Notes: a model not told the origin generated them from the sequence alone. Positions 24,457-37,264 are shown, counted from the stretch's first letter. The stretch is 64,000 nt of DNA from Sindora glabra (GCA_020226215.1 CM035232.1:61141220-61205219); one strand, 5' to 3'. A program made the numbers and translations.

Positions 24457-25523
24457 GCCATAGTCATTCTTCTGTAAAACTAATTAAGTTATTCTATCTC
24501 AATATTTTAATCATTAATAACTAATTGAATATTTATTTAAAATAGCTGCACATGGTAAAGTTTCAGCTACATTTTTATTATGTACTAATACATATATAAT
24601 GAAAGTGTGAAGAATAATCTTTCAATGGTAGATGTGACAATTTTTGATATAATATGAAATCTTTATACAAATTTAAGTTGTAAATAGATTGACTTATTTA
24701 ACATAAATAATAAATAGATTGGGTTTGGATTGTAAATAGGTTGATAAGTAAACTCATTTAAGAAATTATATTAAAATTTTAAAAATATTTAATAATTAAA
24801 TTATAAATTGTTATATGGAGTGAAGATATAAAATTCATGTTTTAATAAAATGTTAATAAAAGTTCAAAAAATATTTTATCAATGATTAAAAATATTTTTG
24901 TGAAAAATAATAAGTAATTTAATTTAATGAATAATTTCATAATATAAATTTCACTAATTAAGATTATTAAATGGGTTATATAAATAGATCTATTTTAATA
25001 CATTTAATAAATAAGTTAACTTGATTTGACATGTTTATTATTCGAATTGGGTGTGGGTTGTTATCAATTTTTATTATGATATGAACTCAATATGTGAATA
25101 TGAATTACCACCTCTAGTAGATAGTAAAAACTTTTCACTAAGTTTTATGAAAGTTTGATATAAAAGTTATAGAATTTAAATTTAATCTACTATAGTATAA
25201 AATAATCTTGTACTATCATTTATTTATATTTTATCATATTATTAAAAATTGTTAAAATTCTTTTACTATTGATAAAAATTCTTAGTTAATATTAATTTTT
25301 TAATGTGATATTATCTTTGTTCACCAATAGCACGAAAAGGTGAATCAAATTTAAACTCAAGGTTATAAACAACTACTTGTATATCTCATGCGAATCATGG
25401 ATCTCCATTATGTTGACAAAATAAAATCTAGAGAAAAAGGTTCAATATAGAAATTTATTTAATATATATTTCATTGATTATATTATAAATGGTGAATTCA
25501 TATTTATACCAATACAATTATTA

Positions 25524-26751
25524 CAATGAGTATAGAGTTAAAAGAAAACAAAGTAATAAAAATTCCACACTGGTAATAGTTGTGATTTTTTTTTTCATGT
25601 TTAAAATATGGCTTTTGTGACTAATGTCAAAGGCTTGGAGCCATTCAGATTTCCGGTTTAAATTACGTAGATTTTATGGTGTATTTGGTTAATTTTTGGA
25701 TGTCATGAATTGTGATGCATGACTAGTTGGGTTTAAATGGTTTGTGGTGTCATAAGTATTAAGTGTAATATATTATTTCGTTGCCTGTTGCTTTATTTGA
25801 AATTGTTAAAAATAAAATTTTTTATTTTGAACTGAATTTCTTTAATAAATAATGTTCAATTTTAAGTAAAAAGAGATTTTATTTTATTTTATTTATAATT
25901 TTTATTTAATTATAATTGTAACATTATAAAATTTATGATATTATTAAGAATTATATTAGATTTTATTTTATTTAGCCTAAAGCATATGCTCTATTAAAAA
26001 TTTATCATATTTCTAATATTGTGTTTATCTTAGTTCTAATAAAATCTATTTTTAATTGAATTGCATATATTTTTTAATATGTTCTAAATAAAATAATTCA
26101 TTTATAAATAAATTAAATCTATTATTTTTATATAATTTTGAAATAATAAAACTCATTTGTATATGAATTGAAATCAATCGTATTGAAACAAAATGAACTT
26201 AATTCTAAAAACATTGGCTTCCAAACAAATGCAAATGTGATAGATAACCCATATGATACATAGGTTTAATTAATTTATTTGATAATAATTTATACCATAA
26301 ATTATGGTTTCAATTTTTAAATTATAAGGTATTCAAATGGTTACTATAAAATATATTATCATATTTATATCAAGTAAATAATTATAAAATTGATATAATT
26401 ATATTCAAATTAAGTAAAAAGATGCACTTTTTTTAACTCATTGCTAATTGATAAAGATGTTATATTATTGTGTGATCATTATCACAATTAGAAGGATGCA
26501 TACACATTTAAATATTAAAATAAATGAAATTTAGAAAAATAATATAAAATTATATATATATAAATAATATTTATTTATTTATATGAAATGGAATGTATAT
26601 ATATATCCATCCTTAATTTTATATACATGTAATTTGTGATAGATAATAAATAACAAACAATATCTAATTTACTAAATAATATTTGCAAATACTTTTCAAA
26701 TAAAGAATATATTTGATCATATGCATTACTTTCCCTAAAAGTTATATATTG

Positions 26752-26828
<77 letters not shown>

Positions 26829-27252
26829 AAATATAGTTAAAGATTGAAATTTAACTTGCAATGAAAAGATGAATGTATGTAAGCCTTTAATAGAAATTCA
26901 AAGGTATATATACTTCAATCTTTGACAAAAAAAATGGCATTATATACCTTTTTAATGCAGAACATAAAAACTTCTTCATCTTATTAACCTATAATGGAAA
27001 AATGAATGTATGTTACCCTTATGCCATATTTAAAATTATAGAAAAAATAATTTACTTTATATAATAAAACAAGTCACATATAATAAACTTATTTTACATT
27101 AAAAATTGATACAAAATATAAAAGTTATAAGAAGATGAGACTTATGAGTTTAAAAAGGTTGTATGTTAGAATGAAATTTTCCTTTGCTTGCTTTTTTGGT
27201 TAGAAAATATCATTTTCTTAACTTACTACCTAAGTCCATTCTCACTCATATA
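25524..27252. other. AT-rich intergenic sequence with a long (TA)n tract
   Basis: No coding signal. Contains a (TA)n run at 26754-26825. The stretch 25600-25700 is slightly less AT-rich but has no recognisable frame. Confidence 0.5.
26754..26825. repeat. (TA)n microsatellite, about 72 bp
   Basis: Uninterrupted alternating TA over about 35 repeats, a likely site of length variation and cruciform formation. Confidence 0.95.
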
Positions 27253-27731
27253 TAGAGATATACATAGATTAGGCAACCTGCTTAACTCCATAGGTTTAAC
27301 TTAAAAAAATATAGGGTTTAAATTTTTTTGGATCTAATACACCCATTGGACTTTTTTTATAGCCCAATTATTAGTCAAGCCGAAATAAAAAGAAATAGCC
27401 TAGCCTAGCCTAGCCCAGCCTACATGATTATATTATTTTATTTTTAAGAATATAATTATATATTAAAAATATATTTATATATAATTATTTTTAATATAAA
27501 AAAATTAATTTGATATAATTAAATATTTTATATATTTAAATATCATATTCTTTCTTTGAATATATTTTTTATTTAAAAAAAATATTTTTTACTTAAAAAA
27601 TAAAAAAAATTATTTAGCTATCAGGCAGGGCTGAGTCAAGCCAAATTTTTTTAAGTAAACGGGTTCGAATCTTAAATTTCATGTAATTTGGCCCATTAGG
27701 CCTGACTTGATCTGGTCCATGTATATCTATA
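27253..27731. mobile_element. hAT-like MITE, 479 bp
   Basis: The ends TAGAGATATACATAGA and (minus strand) TATAGATATACATGGA form imperfect terminal inverted repeats. The 8-bp flanks CTCATATA (27245-27252) and CTTGTATA (27732-27739) match at 6 of 8, fitting an aged hAT target duplication. Subterminal AGCCTAGCCTAGCCTAGCCC and GGCCCATTAGGCCTGAC stretches are typical of plant non-autonomous hAT elements. No coding capacity. Confidence 0.65.
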
Positions 27732-30700
27732 CTTGTATAACTATTCTAAGTAAAACATAAAGAATGTAATGTTTCCAAATAGAATAATGATTAATTTTAT
27801 CATAGTATTAAAATTTTAATATTATTGTATATTACATTTTGATATAATTGAATGAATGAATGTTAAAAATTAGAAAATAATTTTTTTGTATATTATAAAA
27901 AAATTCTCCAACACAACCATGCCATTATAATTGCATAAGAAGGAATTAAAGAAGAAAATAATATAAGTAGAAGAAAATTAAAGAAATAAAGAACTATTTC
28001 TAAAAGGTTAATACTCACTAATTAACAATCATAATGAAATGATGTGCTAGAAAAAATCATTGAAGGTAGTAGCCGCCGATGGCTATTGAAATGACACCAC
28101 AATAATTTAATGGGTGAGCATTGTTAATAGCAGCACAACATCACTCATAAATTAAATAGGTTGTATGATTGGAGTTGGAATTGATTATATGTTTTAGGAT
28201 TTAGGATTGGGAGACATAAGAGAGAGAAAGAGAGAGATGTGAGGCAAAAGAAGGTTGACCAATAGATAAAAGATATGGTAAATAAAATGTTAATGCTCAT
28301 TTAAAAAGAAAATCAATAATGACATATATAAATAATAAAAGTTTGAATATTTTTCAATGATATAAATAGTCACATAGAAATGGAAATGGAAATCAATCAA
28401 AGATAAAGATATGATTTTTATCAAAATAAATGAATTATTTACTAATGGTCAATTGGTGCTCGTGCAAATCGATTGATGCTGTATAAGGAAAAGAAATCAA
28501 TGAAATTATTCTAAAAAGAAAGACAATGCATAAAAATTAAAAAACCTAATAAATTAAGAAAAATCAAAGAGATTATGGAATTATAAAAATGCAATAAATG
28601 AAGAAAAGAAATTACGGATTTTTTTAATTTAATATAAATTTCCATATATAAATAAGATATTTAATTCTGGAAATGCAATAAATCAAGGAAAAATATCAAA
28701 GTAATTACAAAAATATAATAAATATGGAAAAATCATGGAGATTATTCCAAAGTGAAAAAATACATGAATATTGGAAAATTTAGTAAATAAAAAAAAGAAA
28801 TTAAAGATATTATGAAAATGCAATAAATGAGCAAAGGAAATTAGGGATTTTTTCTAATTTAATATAAACATAAATTGCTATATATCAATGAGAGATTAAA
28901 TTATAGGAAGGACACTTAGGAAGTTATAAAAATGATATTTAGTGTAAAAAGAGGTAGGGAACATCATAACTAATATATAATACTAAACTAGATTATAACT
29001 CGTGTGATATGTAGGTTATAATTTTGCTTAATAAAAAGTTAATACTATGATGAATGTATTAGTTGATAATTGTATATCATCAACAATGTATAATCACGCA
29101 TCCTTTAAAAAAAGATATAAAATTATAATTACATTGAGTAATTAATTAATTTTAAAAATTAGAATGCTTTTATAAATACAATATTAGTTATGATTTTAAA
29201 ATGATCAGTTACTTTGTTATAAATTAGCATAGTTAAAATGTTTTTATTAATTAATTAAAAGATATTATATGCAAATTAATTTAAAAATATTATTAATCTA
29301 TTTATTGAAAATATATCTTTTCAACTGTCTTTGAAAAAGAGAAGTTGTTTGAGATAAGGATTAAGGTTACATTTATATGAAAATATATATTTTGATATGC
29401 TTCTTTAGATACTATATCAATAGTGATATTTGAATTTATATTTACATTATTATAAATTAATACTTGTAGTCATTCTTTACTTATTAATCTTTGAAAACAA
29501 TAATATATATAGTTGAATATAATTAAATATAGGATTTTCTTAAAAATTATTTAAATTTTAAATTGTAAATTTTATAGATTTAAAACTTATATTGTTATTT
29601 ATGGAATTAGAATTTTATCAAAATTAAATCTAATTTATGTATGACTTCCTTCATTCTATTTTATTTATTATTTTAAATAATTTTTTATTATTTATCTACA
29701 TCTTTAGAAAATCAGAAATAAAATTATTAACTTTTTTTAATTTTACTCTTAATATCCTAATAAATAATTAATCACTTTACATATTAATTATTGATTTTTA
29801 GTAAAGAATAAATTTGTAAATTAAAATTTTTTTCTTCTAAAACTATAATTAACAATTGTCCTCCTCAATTCTTATGCATTTATTGTAATAATAGATAAAA
29901 ATGAATGGGGAGTAAATAATTAGGAAATTTTCATGTAAGTACTTTATTTATATTGAGTATTAAATAATTATATTAAAATAATTAAAATTAAAATTTCATA
30001 TTATATATCCTACCTGTAAAATTCATGAGAAATTTAACATAAATGAATTTCCTTATATTACCTATAAATTTATGTGAATCTTTATAAAAAATCATTTCAA
30101 TTTAAAAATAATCGTAGAATTGAAATTTTCAAAAATTAAATTGTGTTTTATAAAATTATAATTTTCCCCTCAATTTCAATATAAGCAATAAAAAACAATA
30201 TTTAATTAATCCAATAATTACATTAATATAACTTATAATTAAATTTTCATGTTTTCATATTGGATTCTACCAAATTGAATTTGTTTAGTTTCCTTGATGT
30301 AAATGCCAAAGAATATATTAAATGATTAAATTGTTATTTACATACTTTATGTGACTTTCATTATAATAATTGATCCTGGCAAAAAAAGATATTTAGATTT
30401 TGAAATGTCAACTTCTTTAACCATATTAGGAATAGATTGTTTAAAATATTAAAAGATATTATATTATTTCAAATATTTAAATTATTATGTTTAAACAATA
30501 ATATTATGCTCTTTATAATACATTGAAAATTTTGAAAGTTTTACTCAAAAAATATATGGGTCAATCATTAATTATTATATGCAAATCACTACTATATCTA
30601 AAAGGAAAAAAACTATTCTAACTTAATTATTTACATAATTTAATCAATTAATTTTTTTAAAAATTATCAATTTTGAATTTAATTCAATTTATTAATTAAA

Positions 30701-31139
30701 TCTTTAACTTTTAATTTAATAAAAATTATTAATACAAATCAAATGTGATTAAAATTAAAGAGATTGTAATAATGCAATGAATAGAAAAAAATCATAAATA
30801 TTACTCTAAAGAGGAAAAAAATACATAAAAATTAGAAAATTTGATAAATCAAAAAAAGAAATGAGATATTATAAAGAGATTAATTATACAAGTGTGACTC
30901 ACTGTCATAATAAGAAATAATAAATTGACACGTAGTAAATTATAAGAATAATATTTATTATAATAAGAGGTAAGAAAAATTATAGCTAATATATAATATA
31001 TAAATAAAGATGAGAAATCATCTAGGTTTTGAAAATTTTTCAGCAGATGAACCACCTTTTTTTTTTGGGGGTTAAATATAAACCATATTTGTTTTGAACC
31101 AATGACAAAAAGGCCATAATTTTTCAGCATTGGCTGCTC
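27732..31139. other. AT-rich intergenic sequence with decayed repeats
   Basis: No gene found. Related blocks containing ATGCAATAAATGA, GAAATTA and GAGGTAGGGAA-type strings recur at about 28500-28750, 28750-28990 and 30740-31015, suggesting pieces of one old repeat family. A possible Helitron-type 3' end on the minus strand (hairpin then CTAGT) lies at 28988-29017, but this is weak. Confidence 0.4.
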
Positions 31140-31310
31140 TGAATACGAAGAAGTCTAAACCACGATTTGTATGTTCTCTATCAGTCACAAAAGCCATATT
31201 TTAAACTGTCCTCCTAAAATTCTAAGTCGACCCGGCAGCTCTAGAATAAATCAGAGAAACCAGATGCAGAAAAAAGACAAAAGAAGGGCCTTGTTTGTTG
31301 TTTACCCTAC

Positions 31311-31440
31311 CCGACAAAATATTAGAGCGATTGAAGTCTACGCAGATGACAGGATTCTCGGATGCATGCAAGAAAGCCAGACCTTTTGCTGCTCCGATGG
31401 CAATCTTCATTCTTATCTCCCGTGGAAGTGCTTCTATACC
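31311..31440 (-). pseudogene. RLCK VII pseudogene exon (catalytic loop region)
   Basis: Minus-strand open frame with GIEALPREIRMKIAIGAAKG, then LAFLHASENPVICVDFNRSN and ILS, followed by a donor (GGGTAGGG). Intact RLCK VII kinases read LPWEIRMKIAIGAAKGLAFLH and VIYRDFKTSNILLD here. The HRD-equivalent YRDFK has become CVDFN, so the catalytic loop has lost its arginine and lysine. An acceptor (GTGCAAAAG) precedes the exon. It is the 3'-most N-lobe/C-lobe exon visible in this block; downstream exons are absent within 25.5-31.3 kb. Confidence 0.8.
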
Positions 31441-31522
31441 TTTTGCACTAACAATATTGTTTAATTTATTAGAATGCATATTTAATTGTCTCTTATTTTC
31501 TTCTTTAAACAGTAAAGCTTAC

Positions 31523-31634
31523 CTTTGAAGAAATGTTTTTTAGGCTGCTCTTCTGCATGTATTCACGTACAACAAGGATCTAATTCTTCTCCCAGCAGTA
31601 GTTATGGAACTTCACCAAGTTTGGATGATCATAA
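31523..31634 (-). pseudogene. RLCK VII pseudogene exon, 3' part after the copia insertion
   Basis: Minus strand reads YDHPNLVKFHNYCWEKN, stop, ILVVREYMQKSSLKNISSK and then a donor (AAAGGTAAGC). Family members read LSHPNLVKLIGYCCEDE, RLLVYEYMPRGSLENHLF. The first bases (31630-31634, CATAA on the plus strand) are one target duplication of the copia element. The other half of the exon is at 37265-37292. Confidence 0.8.
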
Positions 31635-32101
31635 TGTTAGAAATATGAATTAAAATTCTAAAATATAAAATTAAATATATTAAAATTATAAGCGTACCTG
31701 GAATATAATTTGATGAGGTTATGATTGATCTGAATGATGATGATGATGATAAGTAGAATTGTAACCTACTTCGTCCCTTAGGTTATCCAGATATAGAGAA
31801 AAAAGGGAGAGAAAATTTTAGAGTAGGAATCCTTATTGTGCAGCATCAAATAATTAAGGTCAGACTTGTGATAAGAAACTATTGATCACTAAAGACCTGT
31901 AGGTTGGGACCTCTATCCATATAGGCTTGTACATAATTCAACCTATTACGGATCATACACATTAAACTAGGACTCGATCTATTCTATGCTTAATGTTAAA
32001 GCATAAAAATAATTATTTAAATAAATATTTTAATAATTAATTAATACTAATCTATATAATATTTCTAATAAAATTAATTATTTTATTTTTTAAATACAAT
32101 A
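31635..32101 (-). repeat. Copia 3' LTR (in element sense)
   Basis: Aligns along its length with 36790-37264; the plus-strand start TGTTAGAAATATGAATT corresponds to TATTGAAAGTATGAATT in the other LTR. The internal GATGATGATGATGAT tract is longer here than in the other copy. The adjoining polypurine tract is at 32102-32112. Confidence 0.9.
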
Positions 32102-32112
32102 ATCTCCCACTT
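32102..32112 (-). promoter_or_regulatory. Copia polypurine tract
   Basis: Minus-strand AAGTGGGAGAT directly next to the 3' LTR, the usual plus-strand DNA primer of Ty1/copia elements. Confidence 0.75.
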
Positions 32113-32949
32113 GGATAGCATTAATTAATTATATGAAATAATTGAAACATCAATAATTAAGCAATTAGTTATACATTAAGTTATAAACTTAATTCAGAGA
32201 ATGAGAGTACACAAAATCACTAAATCCGATAGAGAGACAAGTGATATAATGTCTCATAATCTGAAAAGAATAGAATAAAGTTTAATCTTTCGACTACAAC
32301 TCAGAAGAGAAACAACTTAAAATCATTGAATCCGATAGGGACAAATGATTTATGTATGTATAAAACATATTACCAATGTTTCAATATTCAAACTGAGCAA
32401 TGATTATATAAGTGGAATGAGACCATATAGAATCACTAAATTCGATAGGGAGACAAGTGATATAAAATTAATATCTTATAATCCCAAAGAAACTGGATAT
32501 ATATAAGGTTAGTTTTTTTACCACAACTCATAAAAGAAATAACTCAAAATCATTGAATTTGATAAGGAAGCAAATGATTTATATATATATATAAAACGTA
32601 TCACCAATGTTTCAATATGAGCAATTATTGATCACAAATATTAACAAAATAAAATAAGCATATCTCATACTCCCACTAAATTAAAATTTCATCAAAAGAT
32701 TTAACAAGACTCATATGAGTTACTTGATTTTAAATACTCTTATAGGTAAGCCTTAAGTTAACAGATCCTTAGCATATCTCCATTAGGACTATGTTCAATG
32801 CGAGGATGAGATTCAACAATCTTCTCTTTCTAATGAATAGAAGTTTAACATCAAAATATTCAATATGATTAGAATTTTTGTGGTTTTGATAAAAGTACAT
32901 AGCAAGAGAATTATTGCAATAAAATTTGGTAGAGATCGTGATATAGAAT

Positions 32950-34560
32950 TAACCAATTGCATGCTAGGTATCATCTTTCTCAACCAGATAGCCTAATAAA
33001 TGGCCTTATAATATGCGATAAACTCTACTTTCATAATTGAGGTAACTGTGAGTGTCTGTTTTAACACTTTTTCATGAAATAGCTCCTCTTAACATCATAA
33101 AGATATATTCAGATGTTGACTTACAATCATCTATGTATAAGGCATAATCAGAATCTGAATAACCAATACCCTCAAGTAAATTAGATCATCTACAAGTCAA
33201 CATACGATTCTTGGTATATTAAAGATACCTCATTACTTTCTTGGCCACTTTCCAATAATCCATCCTAGAGTCACTTGAGTATCTTCCAAGCACACTAATA
33301 GCAAAAGCTATATCTAAACAAATGCAGACTTATGCATTCATAAGATTACCAATAGCGGAAGCATAATGAATCTTATCCATTTTAGCCCTTTAAATATCAA
33401 TTTGAAGGTAATATGATTGAGATAACATATCATCTTTCTAAGTAGGCATTGGACTAAATGCACAGGTATCTAATTTTAAATATTTCAAGCATCCGTTCAA
33501 TCAAATTAACTTGGTACAAACCCAAAATACTATGAGTTCTATCACAATGGATCTAAATTCTAAAATAAAATATGTTTTGCCAAAGATCAAAATGACATGA
33601 TAACATACATTTTGACTCATCCAGAAAAAGATCAAGTTACTAGCTAGCAAAACGTCATCAATATAAAGTAATAAGATGACAAAATTATCCTATTGAATTT
33701 ATTAAAATTCCTGTAAGTACACAATATAGTCATTTGATATTGCAAGTCTCTAAAACCTTTGAGTTCATCTAAACTCAATGGCTAGCTGATCAGGTTCTTC
33801 AATATGAGAATCTTTATTTATCTGAATTGGACTATCAACATTATTTCCTCTAGTGGTGAGGGAATCAGAACTAGCATAGGCAAAATGGTGGTCTTGTCAC
33901 ATAAATTGATAGCCCTAAGCATCGAACTCCTACTATCTAAGTCATCCTTAAAATAAAATGTCCAATCAAACTCGATGATCTTAGTACTATAAATGGGACA
34001 AGAAAATCTGTAACCTCTTGATCTAGTCTAATTTCTTCAACTAAGGATTATATAGTCTTATCTCTACTTTAAAACCCCACACTTAAAAGTTTTAAAATAT
34101 GAGAAATCTAGGTTTAACAACACACCTTTTGTTTTACCAATCTTTCTAATCTCTCTCTAGAAAAATGACCCAAAATTGATCCCATAAAATGAAAGAATTC
34201 TAACTCATTCTAGGTTATTTATGCCTAATTATAACATTGATAGGAATATTAGAAGATACAATAGGATAATCTTTCAAATTCAAATGATACGGATTATTTT
34301 GTAAAGCGGCATACCAAAAATAACAAAATCATAATAAATTTTCTTTATCAAAAGGAATAATTATAATTATTCAAAATATAATTAGAAATTAAATTTCTTC
34401 TTGAAAAAGGTACATGAATGACATAATTCAAATTATAAGTGTCCGGAAGATAAACATAAAGAAAATAAGAAAAAATAATTTTATGTATTTAATTTTATCT
34501 TTACTTCTTACTACTCCAAATATAGTCTCTCTCGTCTCACTTGGGATTCGCCTGTTTCTG
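32950..34560 (-). pseudogene. Copia pol remnant (protease, RT, RNase H pieces)
   Basis: In minus sense, after the gag zinc knuckle, comes a protease/gag-pre-integrase-like stretch (TYNLNYVIHVP then RRNLISNYIL, about 34360-34440). It is followed by scrambled frames and then NFVILLLYIDDVLLASN (about 33640-33690). YIDD there is the catalytic aspartate motif of reverse transcriptase. Near 33060-33180 an RNase H-type end is seen as GYSDSDYALYIDDCKSTSEY, where intact elements have YSDSDYAGCIDDRKSTSGY. I could not find an integrase core in the short interval between protease and RT, so part of pol appears to be deleted. Many stops and frameshifts. Confidence 0.75.
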
Positions 34561-35190
34561 AGCCCCTTCTTGCTCACACTTGTTTTTTAACTTATAACAT
34601 TGAGAGATTTTATGTCCAAGGATCTTGCAATAATTACACTTCTCCTTAAATTTCTTTTTTTTTGTCTCTTGCCCTTATCACCACTTTTCTTGAACTCAAG
34701 CTTTCCAGATATCTGTGTCTCTAGTTTCTTTCCTCTTTTATCATTTCATCTAACTTATTATTAGAGTATTGAGATAAGTAGTTAATGAAATGTGGCTGTG
34801 GATTACTTTTATAGTCTCCTCCTCTTGAGTTACTATAGAAATCATCTGATCTATTGTCCACTCTCCCTTTTGTGAATTATAAGAAGTTCTTAGGTAGCTA
34901 TATTCAACTAGCAATGACTGAAGGACTCTGTAAACCAAAGTACTCTCTCCTAGATCAACTCCGTATAATCTCAGCTTATTGTAATAATAAATTATTTTCA
35001 TGATATGCTTTTTAACACCCGAAACTCCATCATTATGAGTGTTATCAAGCATAGAAAGGTAGTAGACTTTTTTAGTCTTGTCAAGCTTCTTGAATTTTTT
35101 ACCAACAGCTTTCATGTACTCTATAGCAATGTCTTTATTTGGGATACTCTCTCTAACTTTCTTTTCAATAGTGAACTTAATCACTGCCAA
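34561..35190 (-). pseudogene. Copia gag remnant with CCHC zinc knuckle
   Basis: A 146-codon minus-strand open frame (34750-35190) with IAIEYMKAVGKKFKKLDK, KVYYLSMLDNTHNDGVSGVK and LVEYSYLRTSYNSQKGEWTI. This fits the UBN2/Retrotran_gag_2 capsid region of plant Ty1/copia elements. It has lost its beginning and ends at a stop just before the nucleocapsid. The zinc knuckle follows at about 34570-34625 as CNYCKILGHKISQC (CX2CX4HX4C), in another frame. The intact protein would form the virus-like particle and bind the element RNA. Confidence 0.8.
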
Positions 35191-35399
35191 ACAGACTCAG
35201 TTTAACTTATAACATTGTTTGTAATAGGTCTTATTTACAGCACTAGACTCAGGTAAGAGATCAGCTGGCTTCGATTTTCTAAGAACCAAATCCTCCTTAG
35301 AAATTGTTAGGTACATGTTCAAAGATTCTCTCCATTCATCATAGTTTGTTCCATTAAGAGTTCTCACCACAAATAGTTATTGAAAGACCGAGACTAATA

Positions 35400-36775
35400 C
35401 AATAAGATTGAAAAATTATTAATTATACGTGCACAACAAAATTATAACACAAGATTCTCATTTAAACAAATCAGTCAAATAACTATATAACAAAGTGGTA
35501 TCAAAATTAAAGTCTACACAAGAATGTAATCAATATATCCATATTAATAGGGTACAAAAATATTGAAATATTATAATTATTGCATGTCTATTCTAAGGAG
35601 TTTAAATCCTAAAATTACATTAACAATGTCATACTGATATGGTGTATCCATCATTAATGCAATGTGCTCCTAAATATCCTAGAAGGACAGTATTTTATAA
35701 AAAATAGTTTATTATATCCCTAATTTATCATTTGTGTGAATTAAATGGCATTAGGTATCTATATATGTATAAAATTACGTAATTTAGGGCTTAAAATTTA
35801 TCTAATATAGTTATGCTGACAACTAAAGAAAGTGTCTACTCACCAAACCTAGAAAAAATATGAAGAATGTCCATGAATTTTTTCAGGCCAAAATTTCATA
35901 AATAAAATATAAATTTATACAATATAAACTTTCCAAAATTCAAAACAAATATTTATTAGCCTCAAAAAATTCTGGAAAAAATTACATAGAGGTAGAAAAC
36001 AAATTTTCACATAACTGGGCCAAATTTAGGCCCAAAAAGCATGGTGCATATCCCATATGCACTTATACGCGCTCATAGTTGCGCTTGGGCTTGACTTTTA
36101 AAAAGGAATGACTAATCAGATAAGCTCGTGATACTGACACGCTAACACATGTGTGGCTCGTGACTGGTCAGCTATTTGGTCAAAATTTGTAAGTTGATTT
36201 GGCATGTGTTTCTCATGTGCTACTGCACGTGTCTTCCACACGCTTCAGAAGGTCCAGTGCATGTGGCGCATGTGTTTCATGCGTGAAGGGAGCGCATGTT
36301 CCCCATGTGCACAGGCAGTAGTAGCTTTTCATCTTCCTTCTTCATTCATTCGATTTTTAACACTGGTTTTCTGCCATTAATGAGTTTTAAGCTCTGAAAA
36401 ATTTTATGCTTTAGCCTTTTAAATGCTAGAAAATTTTATCTAGTCTATTTTTAACACATATTTCTGCCTTACTCAGAAGGAAAAGTTTCAAAATTAAGCA
36501 ATTTATGTTCATAATTTTCCAAAAAAAAAAATTTCAAACTGATCCAAACAATCATGAGTTTAATGCAATCAAATAACATAATATTTCCGATGTATTTGAG
36601 ATCAGGATTCAAGATTCAATTGAAATAAAAAAATAGATCCTATTGTTTCAGAATTAAAATTTTCCAATTTTGATGATTTTAATGTACGAGAAAGAGAAAA
36701 GAAAAATTGGAAATTTTATAAATTTACCAAAATAATTAAAATCACTCATAATCAGATATTCATACTACCAACACA
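35400..36775 (-). other. Copia leader region with a GC-rich CATGTG-repeat island
   Basis: Between the primer-binding site and gag is about 1.4 kb without a convincing frame. At about 36045-36320 the composition becomes GC-rich, with frequent CATGTG/CACATG and GCGCATG words in both orientations. The rest is AT-rich. Confidence 0.55.
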
Positions 36776-36787
36776 GTTTTGATAACA
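36776..36787 (-). other. Copia primer-binding site (initiator-Met tRNA type)
   Basis: Minus-strand TGTTATCAAAAC against the plant copia consensus TGGTATCAGAGC (9 of 12), two bases from the 5' LTR. Confidence 0.7.
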
Positions 36788-36789
36788 TC

Positions 36790-37264
36790 TATTGAAAGTA
36801 TGAATTAAAATCCTAAAATATAAAATTGATTATAATAAAATTATAAGCATACCTTGAGTATAATTTGATGAGGCTATGACTGATCTGAATGATGATGATG
36901 AATAGAATTGCAACCTATTTCGCCCCTTAGGTTATCTAGATAGAGAGAAAAGGGAGAGAAAATTTTGAAGTGGGAATCCTTATTATGCAGCATAAAATAA
37001 TAATCATGATCTCTTTATTTAAGGTCAAACTTGTGATAGGAAATTATTAACTACTAAAGGGCTGTAGGTTGGGACCGCTACTCATATGGGCTTGTATATA
37101 ATCCAACATATCACAAATCATACACATTAAACAAGGTCCGATTTATTCTATACTTAATGTTAAAATATAAAACTAATTACTTAAATAAATATTACAATAA
37201 TTAATTAATGCTAATTCATATAATATTTCTAATAAAATTAAATATTTTATTTTTAAATACAACA
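36790..37264 (-). repeat. Copia 5' LTR (in element sense)
   Basis: Partner of 31635-32101. The outer end on the minus strand begins TGTTGTATTT. It contains an extra segment AATCATGATCTCTTTATTT near 37000 that the other LTR lacks. Confidence 0.9.

Larger units (their letters stand above)
22996..25523 (+). repeat. Segmental duplication, copy 2
   Basis: Direct paralogue of the 4701-20740 segment, 2.5 kb long because it lacks the MITE, the CACTA element and about 1 kb around the CACTA site. The matching blocks join here without a break: the 6093-6456 equivalent runs into the 19090-20740 equivalent near 23940. A (TA)n tract (24419-24453) and about 60 extra bases near 24310-24375 are specific to this copy. 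Confidence 0.85.
31635..37264 (-). mobile_element. Ty1/copia LTR retrotransposon, 5.6 kb, degenerate
   Basis: Two LTRs of about 470 bp (31635-32101 and 36790-37264) share most bases, with ends TGTT...AACA best kept at the outer borders. A primer-binding site resembling the initiator-Met tRNA type lies 2 bp inside the right LTR, and a polypurine tract AAGTGGGAGAT abuts the left LTR, so transcription would be on the minus strand. The internal part holds a long leader, gag, a zinc knuckle and decayed pol with a YIDD reverse transcriptase motif. The flanks CATAA (31630-31634) and CATAC (37265-37269) match at 4 of 5. It splits an RLCK exon. The LTRs differ at many positions, so the insertion is not recent. 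Confidence 0.92.

Noticed and set aside
30849..31130. 93-codon minus-strand ORF just downstream of the kinase exon
   Set aside because: Composition follows the AT-rich repeats and no kinase motif (activation segment) is present.
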